DNA from: Clostridium fungisolvens | GTDB taxonomy: Bacteria > Bacillota > Clostridia > Clostridiales > Clostridiaceae | Direction: 5' to 3' | Length of the DNA: 64,000 nt | NCBI RefSeq assembly: GCF_014193895.1 | Contig: NZ_BLZR01000001.1 | Location: 1,612,001-1,676,000, forward strand | Translations under genes and position numbers: made by a program | Part shown: positions 45,617-54,332 of the stretch, one piece after another | Position numbering within the stretch: the stretch's first letter is position 1 | Layout: the number at the start of each line of letters is the position of its first letter | The notes under the pieces: generated by a model | What the model saw: the letters and a program-made list of their open reading frames with translations, nothing else | Told to the model about the DNA's origin: nothing | Database searches by the model: none

Positions 45617-45646
45617 AAATCCCTCTTAGTTATAAGGGGGATTTTT
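45617..45646 (+). terminator. Intrinsic terminator of the ABC exporter operon
   Basis: AAATCCCTCTT pairs with AAGGGGGATTT (one G-U pair), then T residues. Confidence 0.75.
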
Positions 45647-45711
45647 GAAAATCCAAAATAAAAATAAAAAATATGTTGAAATTATGGAAAATTATAATTA
45701 TAATCTACATG

Positions 45712-45723
45712 TAGACCAGTCAC
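45712..45723 (+). promoter_or_regulatory. LmrA-type operator upstream of the tetR/lmrA gene
   Basis: TAGACCAGTCAC matches the palindrome TAGACCAGTCTA in ten of twelve positions. The same motif occurs at 46411-46422 before the transporter. LmrA/QdoR-type TetR regulators of Bacillus are known to bind TAGAC-N2-GTCTA-like sites. Confidence 0.65.
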
Positions 45724-45759
45724 CATAATAAATTTGAAAGGTGTAAATTTAATAAGCTT

Positions 45760-46329
45760 ATGGGAATTAATACAAATGCAAAAGCTAAATTTATAGAGAC
45801 GTCATGTAGACTTTTTGAAATAAAAGGATATCATGCAACTGGATTAAATGAAATACTTAAGGAAAGCGGAGCTCCAAAAGGTTCTTTCTATTATCATTTT
45901 CCAAATGGAAAAGAAGAGCTTGCTTTAGAATCAATTAAATTTGCACGTGATAAGATAACTAAGAACTTAAAAAAATCCTTAGATAGATTCAATAACCCAA
46001 TTGAAGGTATTACAGCTAATATCATAGGTTTAGCTGAAATATTAGAAAACGAGAAGAAGCTAAGAGATATGTCAATAAGTTTATTAGCTTTAGAAATCTA
46101 TGATACAAGTGAAATTTTACGTGAAGCCTGTGAACAAACCTTTTCTTCTATAGAAGATATATATTTTGAGAAACTTACAGAGTATGGTGTAGATAAAGAT
46201 AGAGCTAAAGAAATAGCAACGCTTATTTTATCATTGACAGAAGGAGCTATAATCCTTAGTTTAACTAGAAAAAATGGTGAAGCTTTGAGAACAGCAGCTA
46301 AGCAAATTAAAACACTAATAAAAGTATAA
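45760..46329 (+). CDS. lmrA: TetR family repressor, LmrA/YxaF type
   Basis: 189 residues. The N-terminal helix-turn-helix reads GYHATGLNEILKESGAPKGS and FYYHFPNGKEELALESI, closely like LmrA/YxaF of Bacillus. The C-terminal ligand domain is alpha helical. Upstream DNA and the following transporter share the operator, so it is expected to repress itself and the efflux gene until a drug-like ligand binds. The ribosome binding site (AAAGGTG) is somewhat distant from the ATG. Confidence 0.85.
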   Translation: MGINTNAKAKFIETSCRLFEIKGYHATGLNEILKESGAPKGSFYYHFPNGKEELALESIKFARDKITKNLKKSLDRFNNPIEGITANIIGLAEILENEKKLRDMSISLLALEIYDTSEILREACEQTFSSIEDIYFEKLTEYGVDKDRAKEIATLILSLTEGAIILSLTRKNGEALRTAAKQIKTLIKV

Positions 46330-46410
46330 AAGTTTATTAAGAGTTATCTAAAGATTACACTTAAATACAAAATATCTTTAGATACTCTATTTTTATGAGT
46401 CTTAATTATG

Positions 46411-46422
46411 TAGACTGGTCTA
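46411..46422 (+). promoter_or_regulatory. LmrA-type operator upstream of the efflux gene
   Basis: TAGACTGGTCTA is a perfect TAGAC/GTCTA palindrome (the complement of TAGACCAGTCTA), 18 bp before the transporter start. It pairs with the related site at 45712. Confidence 0.7.
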
Positions 46423-46440
46423 ATGAATGGAGGAGAATTA

Positions 46441-47874
46441 ATGGAAGCAAAAAACAAAGTTAATACTGCAAAAAAGGTGAATTCAACAGCAATCATAGCA
46501 GTACTAGTACTAAGTGCATTTATTGCAACATTTAATGAAACTATATTAAATGTTGCGTTATCGGGAATCATGAAAGAAATGGGAGTTAATGCAGGAACAG
46601 TTCAGTGGATAATTACAGCATATATGATAGTTACATCTGTAATGGTGCCTGTTACTGCTTTTCTAATACAAAGCTTTAAGACTAAAAACTTATTTTTAAG
46701 TGCATTAGGGCTATTGCTTGTAGGAACTATATTAGCAGTATTTTCTAAATCTTTTAGTATGCTATTAATATCAAGGATGATTCAAGCATCTGGAACAGGA
46801 ATGATGATTCCAATTATGATGAATACAGTATTATTAGTGGCGCCAAAAGAGAAAATTGGGGCATCAATGGCTATATGTGTTTCAGCCATATCACTTGGGC
46901 CTGCGTTTGGACCAACAGTATCAGGAATAATATTACAGTACTTTAGTTGGCATGTTTTATTTATTACTTTAATTCCAGTCATAATGTTAGTTATGATTGC
47001 TGGAAGCCTAATCTTAGTAAATATTGCGGAGCTTACAAATCCAAAGTTAGATATTATATCAGTCATGTTATCTACTTTAGGCCTTGGGGCTATAATATAT
47101 GGAATAAGCAGTATTAGTGGTAGTGATATTAAAATTGCTTTAGCAAGCTTCATACTGGGACTTATTGCAACTACAATTTTCGTAAAGCGACAACTTATTC
47201 TAGACGAGCCTATGCTTAATCTATCCCCGTTTAAGTATCCTAAGTTTGTAATAGGTGTATTATTAGTTATGGTGTCTATGATGGTTATGTTCACTATGAA
47301 TGTAATGTTACCCATGTATTTAGAAGGATCTCTTGGAAAAACAAGTTTTGTTGCAGCTCTTTCACTATTACCAGCTGTAATCTTTAACGGAATAGCAACG
47401 CCAATAGGTGGGAAATTATATGATAAGATTGGTGTGAAGCGTTTAGTACCTATGGGGATAGCTATAATAGCTATATTTACACTTATGCTATCTTTTTCTA
47501 CTGACGAAACATCATTGGTTAGAGTTGTAATAACATATATATGTTTGTGCATAGGAGTAGGTTTCACTATGTCACCTTCTCAAACACATTCCTTAAATCA
47601 ATTGCCTAAGAAATATTATCCTGATGGAGTTGCAATAGTGAATACACTTCAGCAAGTTTCAGCTGCCATTGGATCTTCACTTTTCATTGGAATAATGTCA
47701 GCAGTTCAAGTTAAGACTTTAGCCTTAGGCAATGGGACAAATGAAGCGGCAGTGGCAAAAGGTTTTTCAACTGCAGCTTTAGTAGCCTTTGGTATTGTAA
47801 TAGCAGGTCTTGTTTTATCCGTTTCTTTTGGAGAAACTAAGAAAAAAGCTCAAGAAGAAATAAAAGCTGCATAA
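46441..47874 (+). CDS. lmrB: MFS multidrug efflux transporter, DHA2 (LmrB/EmrB-like)
   Basis: 477 residues with 14 predicted membrane segments, the DHA2 drug:proton antiporter layout. LNVALSGIMKEMGVNAGTVQ (about 35-55), QWIITAYMIVTSVMVP and SRMIQASGTGMMIPIM are characteristic. ATG 46441 follows GGAGGAG; the frame is open further upstream but that would run into the operator. Regulated with the adjacent LmrA-like repressor. Confidence 0.9.
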   Translation: MEAKNKVNTAKKVNSTAIIAVLVLSAFIATFNETILNVALSGIMKEMGVNAGTVQWIITAYMIVTSVMVPVTAFLIQSFKTKNLFLSALGLLLVGTILAVFSKSFSMLLISRMIQASGTGMMIPIMMNTVLLVAPKEKIGASMAICVSAISLGPAFGPTVSGIILQYFSWHVLFITLIPVIMLVMIAGSLILVNIAELTNPKLDIISVMLSTLGLGAIIYGISSISGSDIKIALASFILGLIATTIFVKRQLILDEPMLNLSPFKYPKFVIGVLLVMVSMMVMFTMNVMLPMYLEGSLGKTSFVAALSLLPAVIFNGIATPIGGKLYDKIGVKRLVPMGIAIIAIFTLMLSFSTDETSLVRVVITYICLCIGVGFTMSPSQTHSLNQLPKKYYPDGVAIVNTLQQVSAAIGSSLFIGIMSAVQVKTLALGNGTNEAAVAKGFSTAALVAFGIVIAGLVLSVSFGETKKKAQEEIKAA

Positions 47875-47926
47875 TATGGATATGCATGGTAAAATATTTT
47901 TAGCATATTTGAAAGGAAGTGTCTTT

Positions 47927-47971
47927 ATGTTTAATAGAAAGAGCAGTGTATTAAGGGTGGTTTTTGAATAA
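47927..47971 (+). CDS. Candidate 14-codon leader peptide
   Basis: ATG at 47927 with GAAAGGAAG about 8 nt upstream encodes MFNRKSSVLRVVFE and stops inside the 5' arm of the hairpin at 47966. A translating or stalled ribosome would block that arm. It precedes a methyltransferase gene and follows a drug-efflux gene, a setting in which antibiotic-sensing leader peptides occur. Confidence 0.4.
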   Translation: MFNRKSSVLRVVFE

Positions 47972-48020
47972 CACGCCTGAGATACTTTTAAATATTATCG
48001 CCTTGCGTGTTATTCTTTTA
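47966..48020 (+). terminator. Attenuator-like hairpin before the methyltransferase gene
   Basis: GAATAACACGC (47966-47976) pairs perfectly with GCGTGTTATTC (48005-48015), followed by TTTTA. It may end the lmrB transcript. Because the leader frame ends in its 5' arm, it may also act as a ribosome-controlled attenuator. Confidence 0.65.
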
Positions 48021-48078
48021 TCACCTTTATTTGGTTAAAGAAAATAAGAATAACATATTAAAGGAGAGTATTAAATAA

Positions 48079-48777
48079 ATGAGAAATTTTATAAAAACTG
48101 AAAGCTATTATAAAAGGTATGGAAAGTTTTTTGAAGAAAACAAAATGCTTGGACCAAATGCAATGTGGTTAATAGAGATTCTTTGTGAAAAGATGGATTT
48201 AAAACCTGATATGCGTGTATTAGATATGGGTTGCGGAATGGGATTAACTTCAATATTTCTTGCTAAGGAATTTGGGGTAACTGTATTTGCAAATGATCTA
48301 TGGATAAATCCAACTGATAATTATCATCGTTTTGTGGAGATGGGGGTAGAAGATAAAGTATTCCCAATTCGAGCAGAGGCTCATTCGTTGCCTTATGCTG
48401 AAGAATATTTTGATGCTGCTATTAGTATTGATGCATACCACTATTTTGGAACTGATGAAATTTATTTTCCTAATTATTATTCAAAGTTAGTAAAGAAAGG
48501 TGGGCAATTTGGAATTGTGAGCCCTGGGCTTACAAGAGAATTCACAAATGGTCTACCTGAGAAAATGAAAGAGTTTTGGGAACCAGATATGTATTGTTTC
48601 CACAGTGCTAGCTGGTGGAAGGAATTATGGAGTAAGACTGGTATTGTTGATGTGACTTATGCAGAGACAATAGAAGATGGAAAAGAGTTATGGAGATCCA
48701 CTGCTGATTTTGATCTTCATGATGCTGATATAGAAAATTATCTAACACTTATAGCAATGACTGCAATTAAAAAATAA
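48079..48777 (+). CDS. Class I SAM-dependent methyltransferase
   Basis: 232 residues. The SAM-binding motif I is VLDMGCGMGLTSIFLAK (about 47-63); FDAAISIDAYHYFG (about 112) is motif II/III. It resembles small-molecule methyltransferases of the UbiE/cyclopropane-like group, not an rRNA Erm enzyme. GGAGAG precedes the ATG. Substrate unknown. Confidence 0.85.
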   Translation: MRNFIKTESYYKRYGKFFEENKMLGPNAMWLIEILCEKMDLKPDMRVLDMGCGMGLTSIFLAKEFGVTVFANDLWINPTDNYHRFVEMGVEDKVFPIRAEAHSLPYAEEYFDAAISIDAYHYFGTDEIYFPNYYSKLVKKGGQFGIVSPGLTREFTNGLPEKMKEFWEPDMYCFHSASWWKELWSKTGIVDVTYAETIEDGKELWRSTADFDLHDADIENYLTLIAMTAIKK

Positions 48778-48787
48778 AACAAATAAG

Positions 48788-48832
48788 AGTTGGGGCATAT
48801 GAAATCGATAATTCATGTGTACCAACTTTTTT
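48788..48832 (+). terminator. Intrinsic terminator of the methyltransferase gene
   Basis: AGTTGG with inner CATATGAA pairs with TTCATGTG and CCAACT, followed by TTTTT. Confidence 0.85.
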
Positions 48833-49010
48833 CGTTTTATTGCAACCGCATATTGTAACATTTACACAATATGGTAATATAAGATTATTATAAATATTTT
48901 CTGTTTAAAAGAGTTGTATTGTAATTTTCGAAGTAAGTGAGAGTTTGAGATTTTAATATTATATATTAGGGTTTTATCCTATGAGTATAAAGTCAAAGGA
49001 GGGAATTGAA

Positions 49011-51386
49011 ATGCTTAAAAAAGCTATTATGAATAATTATAAAAGTATAGTAGAAGCAATTAAAAGGGTTGACTATAGATCTTTAAGTAATGAGGAATTA
49101 TTAAGTAGGTCAAAAAAGTTAAGGGAGCTAGCGTCTAACGGAAAGATAGCTAGTGAACTTCTTGTAGATGGTTTTGCACTAGTGAAAGAGGCTGTAAAAA
49201 GAACTTTAGGTCTTGACGTTTATGATGTGCAGTTACTAGCAGCTGTAGCACTTAGCGAAAGAAAGTTAATTGAAATGCAGACAGGTGAAGGAAAAACACT
49301 TACAGCTGTGTTTCCAGCATATCTACTGAGTATTTTAAAAAAAGGGGTACATATACTTACCTTCAATGACTATTTAGCAAAGAGAGATGCCCTTTGGATG
49401 AAACCAATATATGAAGCATTAGGAGTAACCGTTGGATTTATTCAAGAAAATATGAGTGTAAATGAAAAGAAGGAAGCTTATGCTTGTGACATAACATATG
49501 TTACGGCAAAGGAAGCAGGGTTTGACTATCTTAGGGATTCCATTTGCTACAGTAAAGAAGATTTAATACATAGACCTTTTTACTTCGCAATTATAGATGA
49601 AGCTGATTCAATATTAATAGATGAAGCAAGAGTTCCACTTGTAATAGCTTCTAGTTCAGATGAAAAAGAGTTAAATCTTAGAAAAGTTAGAGAAGCTGTA
49701 GCAACATTAAATCCTTCATATGATTACACTACTGATGAGTATTCGATAAATGTGTATTTAACAGATAGTGGTATAGATCATATTGAGGAGTATCTTGGAT
49801 GTGGAAACCTGTATGCTGAAGAAAACTTCGATTTATTAAGAAAAGTAAATAGTGCTCTTTATGCTGATGTGCTTTTAGAGAAGGATATAGATTATATTGT
49901 AAGAGATGGCAAGATTGAAATGGTAGATGAGTTTACAGGGCGAGTTGCAAAGAACAGGCATTGGCCGGATGGACTTCAAGGGGCATTAGAAACTAAGGAA
50001 AACTTAGATGTGCAGTCAAAAGGGAGAATTATAACGCAAATAACTCTGCAACATTTTATTGGGTTGTATGAAGGTGTAGCTGGTATGACAGGAACTGCTG
50101 TTGATGCAGAATATGAGCTATATGATGTTTATGGCATGGAGATTGCAGTAATACCATCTAATCGTAAATCTATCAGAAAAGATCTACCAAATTATGTGTT
50201 TACACATAAGGAAGCAAAATACAAAGCATTGGTTATGGAAATAAAAAAAGTACATTTGACTGGTCAACCTATCCTAATAGGAACTAGCAGTGTAAAAGAG
50301 TCTTCAGATTTAGCAGATAAACTATTAAGTAGTGGAGTTAACTGCCAAGTACTAAATGCCAAAAATGATGAGTTAGAGGCGAAGATAATTGAAAGAGCAG
50401 GGGTTTTGGGAGCTGTTACTGTTTCAACTAATATGGCTGGACGAGGAATTGATATATTACTTGGTGGTCCTGAAGGAGTAGAAAGAGAAAAAATTAAAGA
50501 GTTAGGTGGCCTATACGTTATTGGAATAAATCTTCATGAGAGTCTGCGAATTGATAAACAGTTAAAAGGAAGATCTGGGAGACAAGGTGATCCAGGGATA
50601 ACAAGATTCTTTGTAAGTCTTGAAGATGATCTTATTGTAAAGTATGGAATACAGAATATTATTCCAGAAAGAAGAATGCCAAAACAAATGAATGAGCCAT
50701 TATCAAAGCCTATATTCAACTATAAAATAAACCAAGTGCAGAGGATTGTTCAAGGAAAGAACTCCGATTTAAGACGAGAATTATATAAGTTCTCCTTTAT
50801 ATTAAACGATCAAAGACAATGCATGTACAATAACCGTATAGAAATAATTAATGGTGAATTTAACGATGAGATTTTGCATAAAGATTTTTCAATCTTATAC
50901 GAGAAGTTAAAACTAAAATATACTTATTCTGAGATTGAACAATTTAAAAGAAATCTAAGATTATTTCATATTGATAAAGGCTGGGCAGATTATCTTGATA
51001 AAATCGCTAATCTTAAAGAAGGAATTCATCTTAATATCTTAGGTGGTAAAAATCCATTAACAGTGTTTAATTTAACTTTAGTGGAAGAGTTTGAAGTGCT
51101 ACAGCAGGAAATAGAAGAGTCTATAAAGAATGATTATATAAAACTTCAAAATTCAGAAATTACCTTTGAAGAAATTAATGAGAGGAATAAACCGCCGCTT
51201 TCTACTTGGACGTATTTTGTGAATGATAACTCCCTTGATGGCATTCTGGGAATCGGGATGTTAGCAATAGTTGCAGTGGTGGAAGTGGGGAAACTATTAG
51301 GTAACAAAAGTTTAAAGAAACATTTTTCTGCATTGATGTTTGATATAGAAGGAGTGTATTATAAGCTTTTTAATAAAGATATATAA
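49011..51386 (+). CDS. Accessory SecA-type preprotein translocase ATPase
   Basis: 791 residues, shorter than housekeeping SecA. Walker A MQTGEGKTLTAVFP (about 85), DEADSILIDEARVPL (about 192), GTAVDAEYELYDVYGMEI (about 360), GRGIDILLGG and QLKGRSGRQGDPG identify SecA. The C-terminal zinc motif is absent. Instead a hydrophobic stretch of about 20 residues (744-764, GILGIGMLAIVAVVEVGKLL) lies near the end. ATG 49011 has AAAGGAGGG at good spacing. No secY2 is adjacent. Substrates unknown. Confidence 0.9.
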   Translation: MLKKAIMNNYKSIVEAIKRVDYRSLSNEELLSRSKKLRELASNGKIASELLVDGFALVKEAVKRTLGLDVYDVQLLAAVALSERKLIEMQTGEGKTLTAVFPAYLLSILKKGVHILTFNDYLAKRDALWMKPIYEALGVTVGFIQENMSVNEKKEAYACDITYVTAKEAGFDYLRDSICYSKEDLIHRPFYFAIIDEADSILIDEARVPLVIASSSDEKELNLRKVREAVATLNPSYDYTTDEYSINVYLTDSGIDHIEEYLGCGNLYAEENFDLLRKVNSALYADVLLEKDIDYIVRDGKIEMVDEFTGRVAKNRHWPDGLQGALETKENLDVQSKGRIITQITLQHFIGLYEGVAGMTGTAVDAEYELYDVYGMEIAVIPSNRKSIRKDLPNYVFTHKEAKYKALVMEIKKVHLTGQPILIGTSSVKESSDLADKLLSSGVNCQVLNAKNDELEAKIIERAGVLGAVTVSTNMAGRGIDILLGGPEGVEREKIKELGGLYVIGINLHESLRIDKQLKGRSGRQGDPGITRFFVSLEDDLIVKYGIQNIIPERRMPKQMNEPLSKPIFNYKINQVQRIVQGKNSDLRRELYKFSFILNDQRQCMYNNRIEIINGEFNDEILHKDFSILYEKLKLKYTYSEIEQFKRNLRLFHIDKGWADYLDKIANLKEGIHLNILGGKNPLTVFNLTLVEEFEVLQQEIEESIKNDYIKLQNSEITFEEINERNKPPLSTWTYFVNDNSLDGILGIGMLAIVAVVEVGKLLGNKSLKKHFSALMFDIEGVYYKLFNKDI

Positions 51387-51444
51387 TAAATTAAACTAAT
51401 AACTGTAAAAAATGCTTTGATTTTGATAAAGTGGGGAATGTTAT

Positions 51445-51726
51445 ATGAGGACTCTAAAAAGGGTTACTATTTTAATAGTAGTACTTGTATTCGTAGGTGG
51501 ATACTTATATATTCATGCAACACCAGAAAGATTAATTAGGAGCAATTTATTCTTTAACGGATATTTTACTACAGCATTTACTACAGATGTTTATAAGGCA
51601 AATATAGATTCACACTATGGTCAGTTCTATGCCTGTAAGAATCCTGCCATCGGGCCAGACCATTATGCTTTTATTAAGAAAAATGGACTTTGGTATATAA
51701 ACTGGAATGGAACTGGTGGGGGCTAA
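51445..51726 (+). CDS. Small membrane-anchored or secreted protein
   Basis: 93 residues. An N-terminal basic region and hydrophobic helix (about 8-25, VTILIVVLVFVGGYLYI) followed by an extracellular-looking domain ending WYINWNGTGGG. No lipobox. Starts 58 nt after secA2. Family unknown; association with the accessory SecA is only positional. Confidence 0.6.
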   Translation: MRTLKRVTILIVVLVFVGGYLYIHATPERLIRSNLFFNGYFTTAFTTDVYKANIDSHYGQFYACKNPAIGPDHYAFIKKNGLWYINWNGTGGG

Positions 51727-51827
51727 AAATCAGTACACAATCTTCTTATATTACAAACCGAGGCAACTCTATAAAATAAATTTAAAAATTGGAAGAAGTA
51801 AATACTTTCATGATTAGGAGACTTGAA

Positions 51828-52562
51828 GTGGAGCTTAAGAATATAATTGGTATAGGAAACACTGCTACTGTATATGAATGGGAAGATGATAAAGTCCTTA
51901 AACTTTTTCATAAAGGATATTCTAAGTATGCTATAGAAAGAGAATTTCATAATGCAAAGTCTATAGAAAACATGAGTTTTGAAAAACCAAAGGCTTATGA
52001 AATCATAGATTTTGAAGAGCAGTTAGGCATTGTATATGATAAAGCAGAGGGTGAATCACTTCTACATTGGGTTTTAAAGACCGGAGATGTGAAGCAGTGT
52101 GCAATAACTATGGCAAGGCTGCATAAGAAAATGGGGCAAAATAATATTAGTGATGTACCTAACTACAAAGATTTTTTAAGAGAAGAAATATTAGATATAT
52201 CTTCATCAAAAACAATAGAGCAGCAAAAAGCTTTGAGGATATTAGACATCCTTCCAGAAGGGAATGCATTTTGTCATGGAGACTTCCATCCAGATAATAT
52301 ACTAATATCAGGTGATCGTGCGGTTGTTATAGATTTTATGAATGTATGTCATGGAGACTTTTTGTATGATGTAGCAAGAACAGTATTTTTAGTGGAATAC
52401 ACACCTGTTCCAACTGATGCTGAGAATAGAGAACAGCTTCTAGAATTCAAAAAAGCTTTAGCGGATTTATATTTAAATGAAATGGAAGTTACAAGAGAAA
52501 TGATACAGGATTATTTATTAGTGATTATTGAAGCAAGAAAGGGAGAATGTCCAAACGGATAA
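51828..52562 (+). CDS. Aminoglycoside/choline kinase-type phosphotransferase
   Basis: 244 residues. Kinase fold with GIGNTATVYEW (G-loop, about 6), KLFHKG Lys, CHGDFHPDNILI (Brenner motif, about 158) and VVIDFMNVCHGDFLYDVART (DFG-equivalent, about 172). It may phosphorylate an antibiotic or a small alcohol. GTG 51828 is chosen because AGGAG sits 7 nt upstream. A TTG or ATG further up lacks one. Confidence 0.82.
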   Translation: MELKNIIGIGNTATVYEWEDDKVLKLFHKGYSKYAIEREFHNAKSIENMSFEKPKAYEIIDFEEQLGIVYDKAEGESLLHWVLKTGDVKQCAITMARLHKKMGQNNISDVPNYKDFLREEILDISSSKTIEQQKALRILDILPEGNAFCHGDFHPDNILISGDRAVVIDFMNVCHGDFLYDVARTVFLVEYTPVPTDAENREQLLEFKKALADLYLNEMEVTREMIQDYLLVIIEARKGECPNG

Positions 52563-52589
52563 AAATTTGATTGGAAGAGGAACTAATAT

Positions 52590-52868
52590 ATGAAGATAAG
52601 CGAATACTTACTTATTATAATTTTTATAATAAACGGACTTTTGGCTATAATTAAAGGAAGATACTTAGGGAAAAATGGTACTTATAATGTAGTAAAGAGT
52701 AAATATCCTGATGGAACAGAAAGACAATGGGCTATATTTGATGGAGTTTTATGGATTATAACCGGGGTATTATTTTACTATATAGGGTTCTTTGCACTTC
52801 TAGTTCTAATTATTTTGTACTACATTGGAAAGAACATTTTGGCAAACTATATATTTGTAAACAAATAA
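52590..52868 (+). CDS. Small membrane protein of unknown function
   Basis: 92 residues with membrane helices at about 6-22, 50-64 and 66-85. A soluble loop carries KSKYPDGTERQWAIFDG. GGAAGAGGAA precedes the ATG. Starts 27 nt after the phosphotransferase gene. No family recognised. Confidence 0.55.
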   Translation: MKISEYLLIIIFIINGLLAIIKGRYLGKNGTYNVVKSKYPDGTERQWAIFDGVLWIITGVLFYYIGFFALLVLIILYYIGKNILANYIFVNK

Positions 52869-52891
52869 TTAGATGATTTACAAAAACAAAA

Positions 52892-52936
52892 AGAAGTTAA
52901 GAAGAGTGACGATTATGCTTTCTTAGCTTCTTTCTT
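52892..52936 (+). terminator. Intrinsic terminator
   Basis: AGAAGTTAAGAA (52892-52903) pairs with TTCTTAGCTTCT (52920-52931, one G-U), then TTCTTAT. Ends the 51.4-52.9 kb group. Confidence 0.7.
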
Positions 52937-53103
52937 ATAGAATTTAAATATTTTATTTGTATTTAAGCAAAGAGGAGGAATATAGCTAATTAAACAAGTA
53001 GGCTAAAAAGTTTATAAGATAATCCGGAACCGCTTAGAAATAACTCTTTGCTTTTAAACATGGAGCTTTGGCAGCAACTATATTAAAGGAGATGAAAGTT
53101 TTT

Positions 53104-53451
53104 ATGAATAGCTATGATATTTTAGGGAAGATGGTTACAGTTACAGTTGATAGGCCACTAGGCACGTATCATCCTAGACACAAAAGTATTTACTATACCG
53201 TAAACTATGGGTATGTAGAAGGAATCATTGCTGGCGATGGGGCAGACCAGGATGCTTATATATTAGGGGTTGACGAACCAGTAAAGAGTTTTACTGGAAA
53301 AGTAATAGCAGTAGTGCATAGATTAGATGATGTGGAAGATAAGTGGATTGTAGTTCCTGAGGATATTATTTTAAAAGAAGAAGATATTAAGAATGCAGTG
53401 AATTTCCAGGAACAGTTTTTCACTACAAAGTATTTTTGTTTGTACAAGTAA
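53104..53451 (+). CDS. Short inorganic pyrophosphatase-like protein
   Basis: 115 residues. IYYTVNYGYVEGIIAGDGAD and QDAYILGVDEPV match the core of soluble family I pyrophosphatases (Y-G-x-V/I-P-like and D-x-D-P-x-D-x-L-V-like regions). The domain is shorter than the usual 165-180 residues, as in a recognised clostridial subgroup. ATG 53104 follows AAAGGAG by 12 nt. Activity untested. Confidence 0.7.
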   Translation: MNSYDILGKMVTVTVDRPLGTYHPRHKSIYYTVNYGYVEGIIAGDGADQDAYILGVDEPVKSFTGKVIAVVHRLDDVEDKWIVVPEDIILKEEDIKNAVNFQEQFFTTKYFCLYK

Positions 53452-53562
53452 GAGAAGTGTAAATCTTAACTATTATACTTAAAGTTTTATTATAGTATTT
53501 ACATGTAAAATGTAGACTTATCATGAAGCTTAATAAAAGAGTTCTTATAGAAGGGAGGGGCT

Positions 53563-54282
53563 ATGATGGATTTTTTGCTTTTAATTTTCAGTGTGTTTAT
53601 TTTTTTAGTAATTTGTAGTGCGGTTCACGAGTTAGGGCATATACTTGTGGGGTTAAAGTCAGGATTCAAGTTTTATCTACTTATAGTTGGTCCTTTTGGA
53701 TTAAGGCGAAAGGAAGATGATAAGGTACAGTTCTTTATTGAGAAAGATCCTTTGCTCTGGGGAGGAGTAGGGGCAACTATGCCTCAGAGAGAAGATATAG
53801 CTAATTTTAAAAAGTTTGGATATGTACTTTTAGGTGGACCAATATTCTCTATAACGATTGGAACGATATTTTTACCTCTAGGAATTACTATAAATAATAT
53901 ATATCTTTCACTTTTTGGTGCTATGTCTTTAGGTATGGGAGTTTCCTGTTTGATTCCTGCTAGAAACGGCGCTTTCTATACTGATGGCGGAAGATGGTTA
54001 AGGATGCATAAGGATGCAGAGACTAGAGAAGTTGAGCTTGCTATATGGAATCTAAATCAATATGCTATTGTACATGGTAACTATAAAGAAGCAAGTTTTG
54101 ATGACATCGTTGCACTAATAAATGATAAAGACTTAAGAGCTAATTACTTAGGTCATTACTATGCTTATAATTTCTATAAAGACAATGATGATTCTGAAAA
54201 TATGGAAATGGAAAAATTAGAATTAGAGAATTTAAAAGGGCAAGTTCCTAAGCAAGTAGTAAAAATGTTTTCTATAAAATAG
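53563..54282 (+). CDS. Membrane zinc metalloprotease-like protein (M50-type HExxH)
   Basis: 239 residues. Hydrophobic N-terminus with CSAVHELGHILVGLKSGF (HExxH at about 25-29), membrane segments near 3-22, 88-105 and 112-130, and a soluble C-terminal half. NGAFYTDGGRWLRM may supply the third zinc ligand (DGG motif, NPDG-like). Probable site-2-protease relative, membrane bound. AAGGGAGGGG precedes the ATG. Confidence 0.75.
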   Translation: MMDFLLLIFSVFIFLVICSAVHELGHILVGLKSGFKFYLLIVGPFGLRRKEDDKVQFFIEKDPLLWGGVGATMPQREDIANFKKFGYVLLGGPIFSITIGTIFLPLGITINNIYLSLFGAMSLGMGVSCLIPARNGAFYTDGGRWLRMHKDAETREVELAIWNLNQYAIVHGNYKEASFDDIVALINDKDLRANYLGHYYAYNFYKDNDDSENMEMEKLELENLKGQVPKQVVKMFSIK

Positions 54283-54332
54283 TCTCGACATTTATTTAAG
54301 AATGACCATTTTATCGAAAGTGAAAAGTCTAC

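Noticed and set aside
46782..47567. A 261-codon minus-strand frame inside the efflux gene
   Set aside because: Antisense shadow of a hydrophobic membrane protein; Ile/Thr-rich and without family motifs.
48079..48777. Erm-type rRNA methyltransferase
   Set aside because: The SAM motif and length fit a small-molecule class I enzyme. Erm-specific N-terminal and NIPY motifs are missing.
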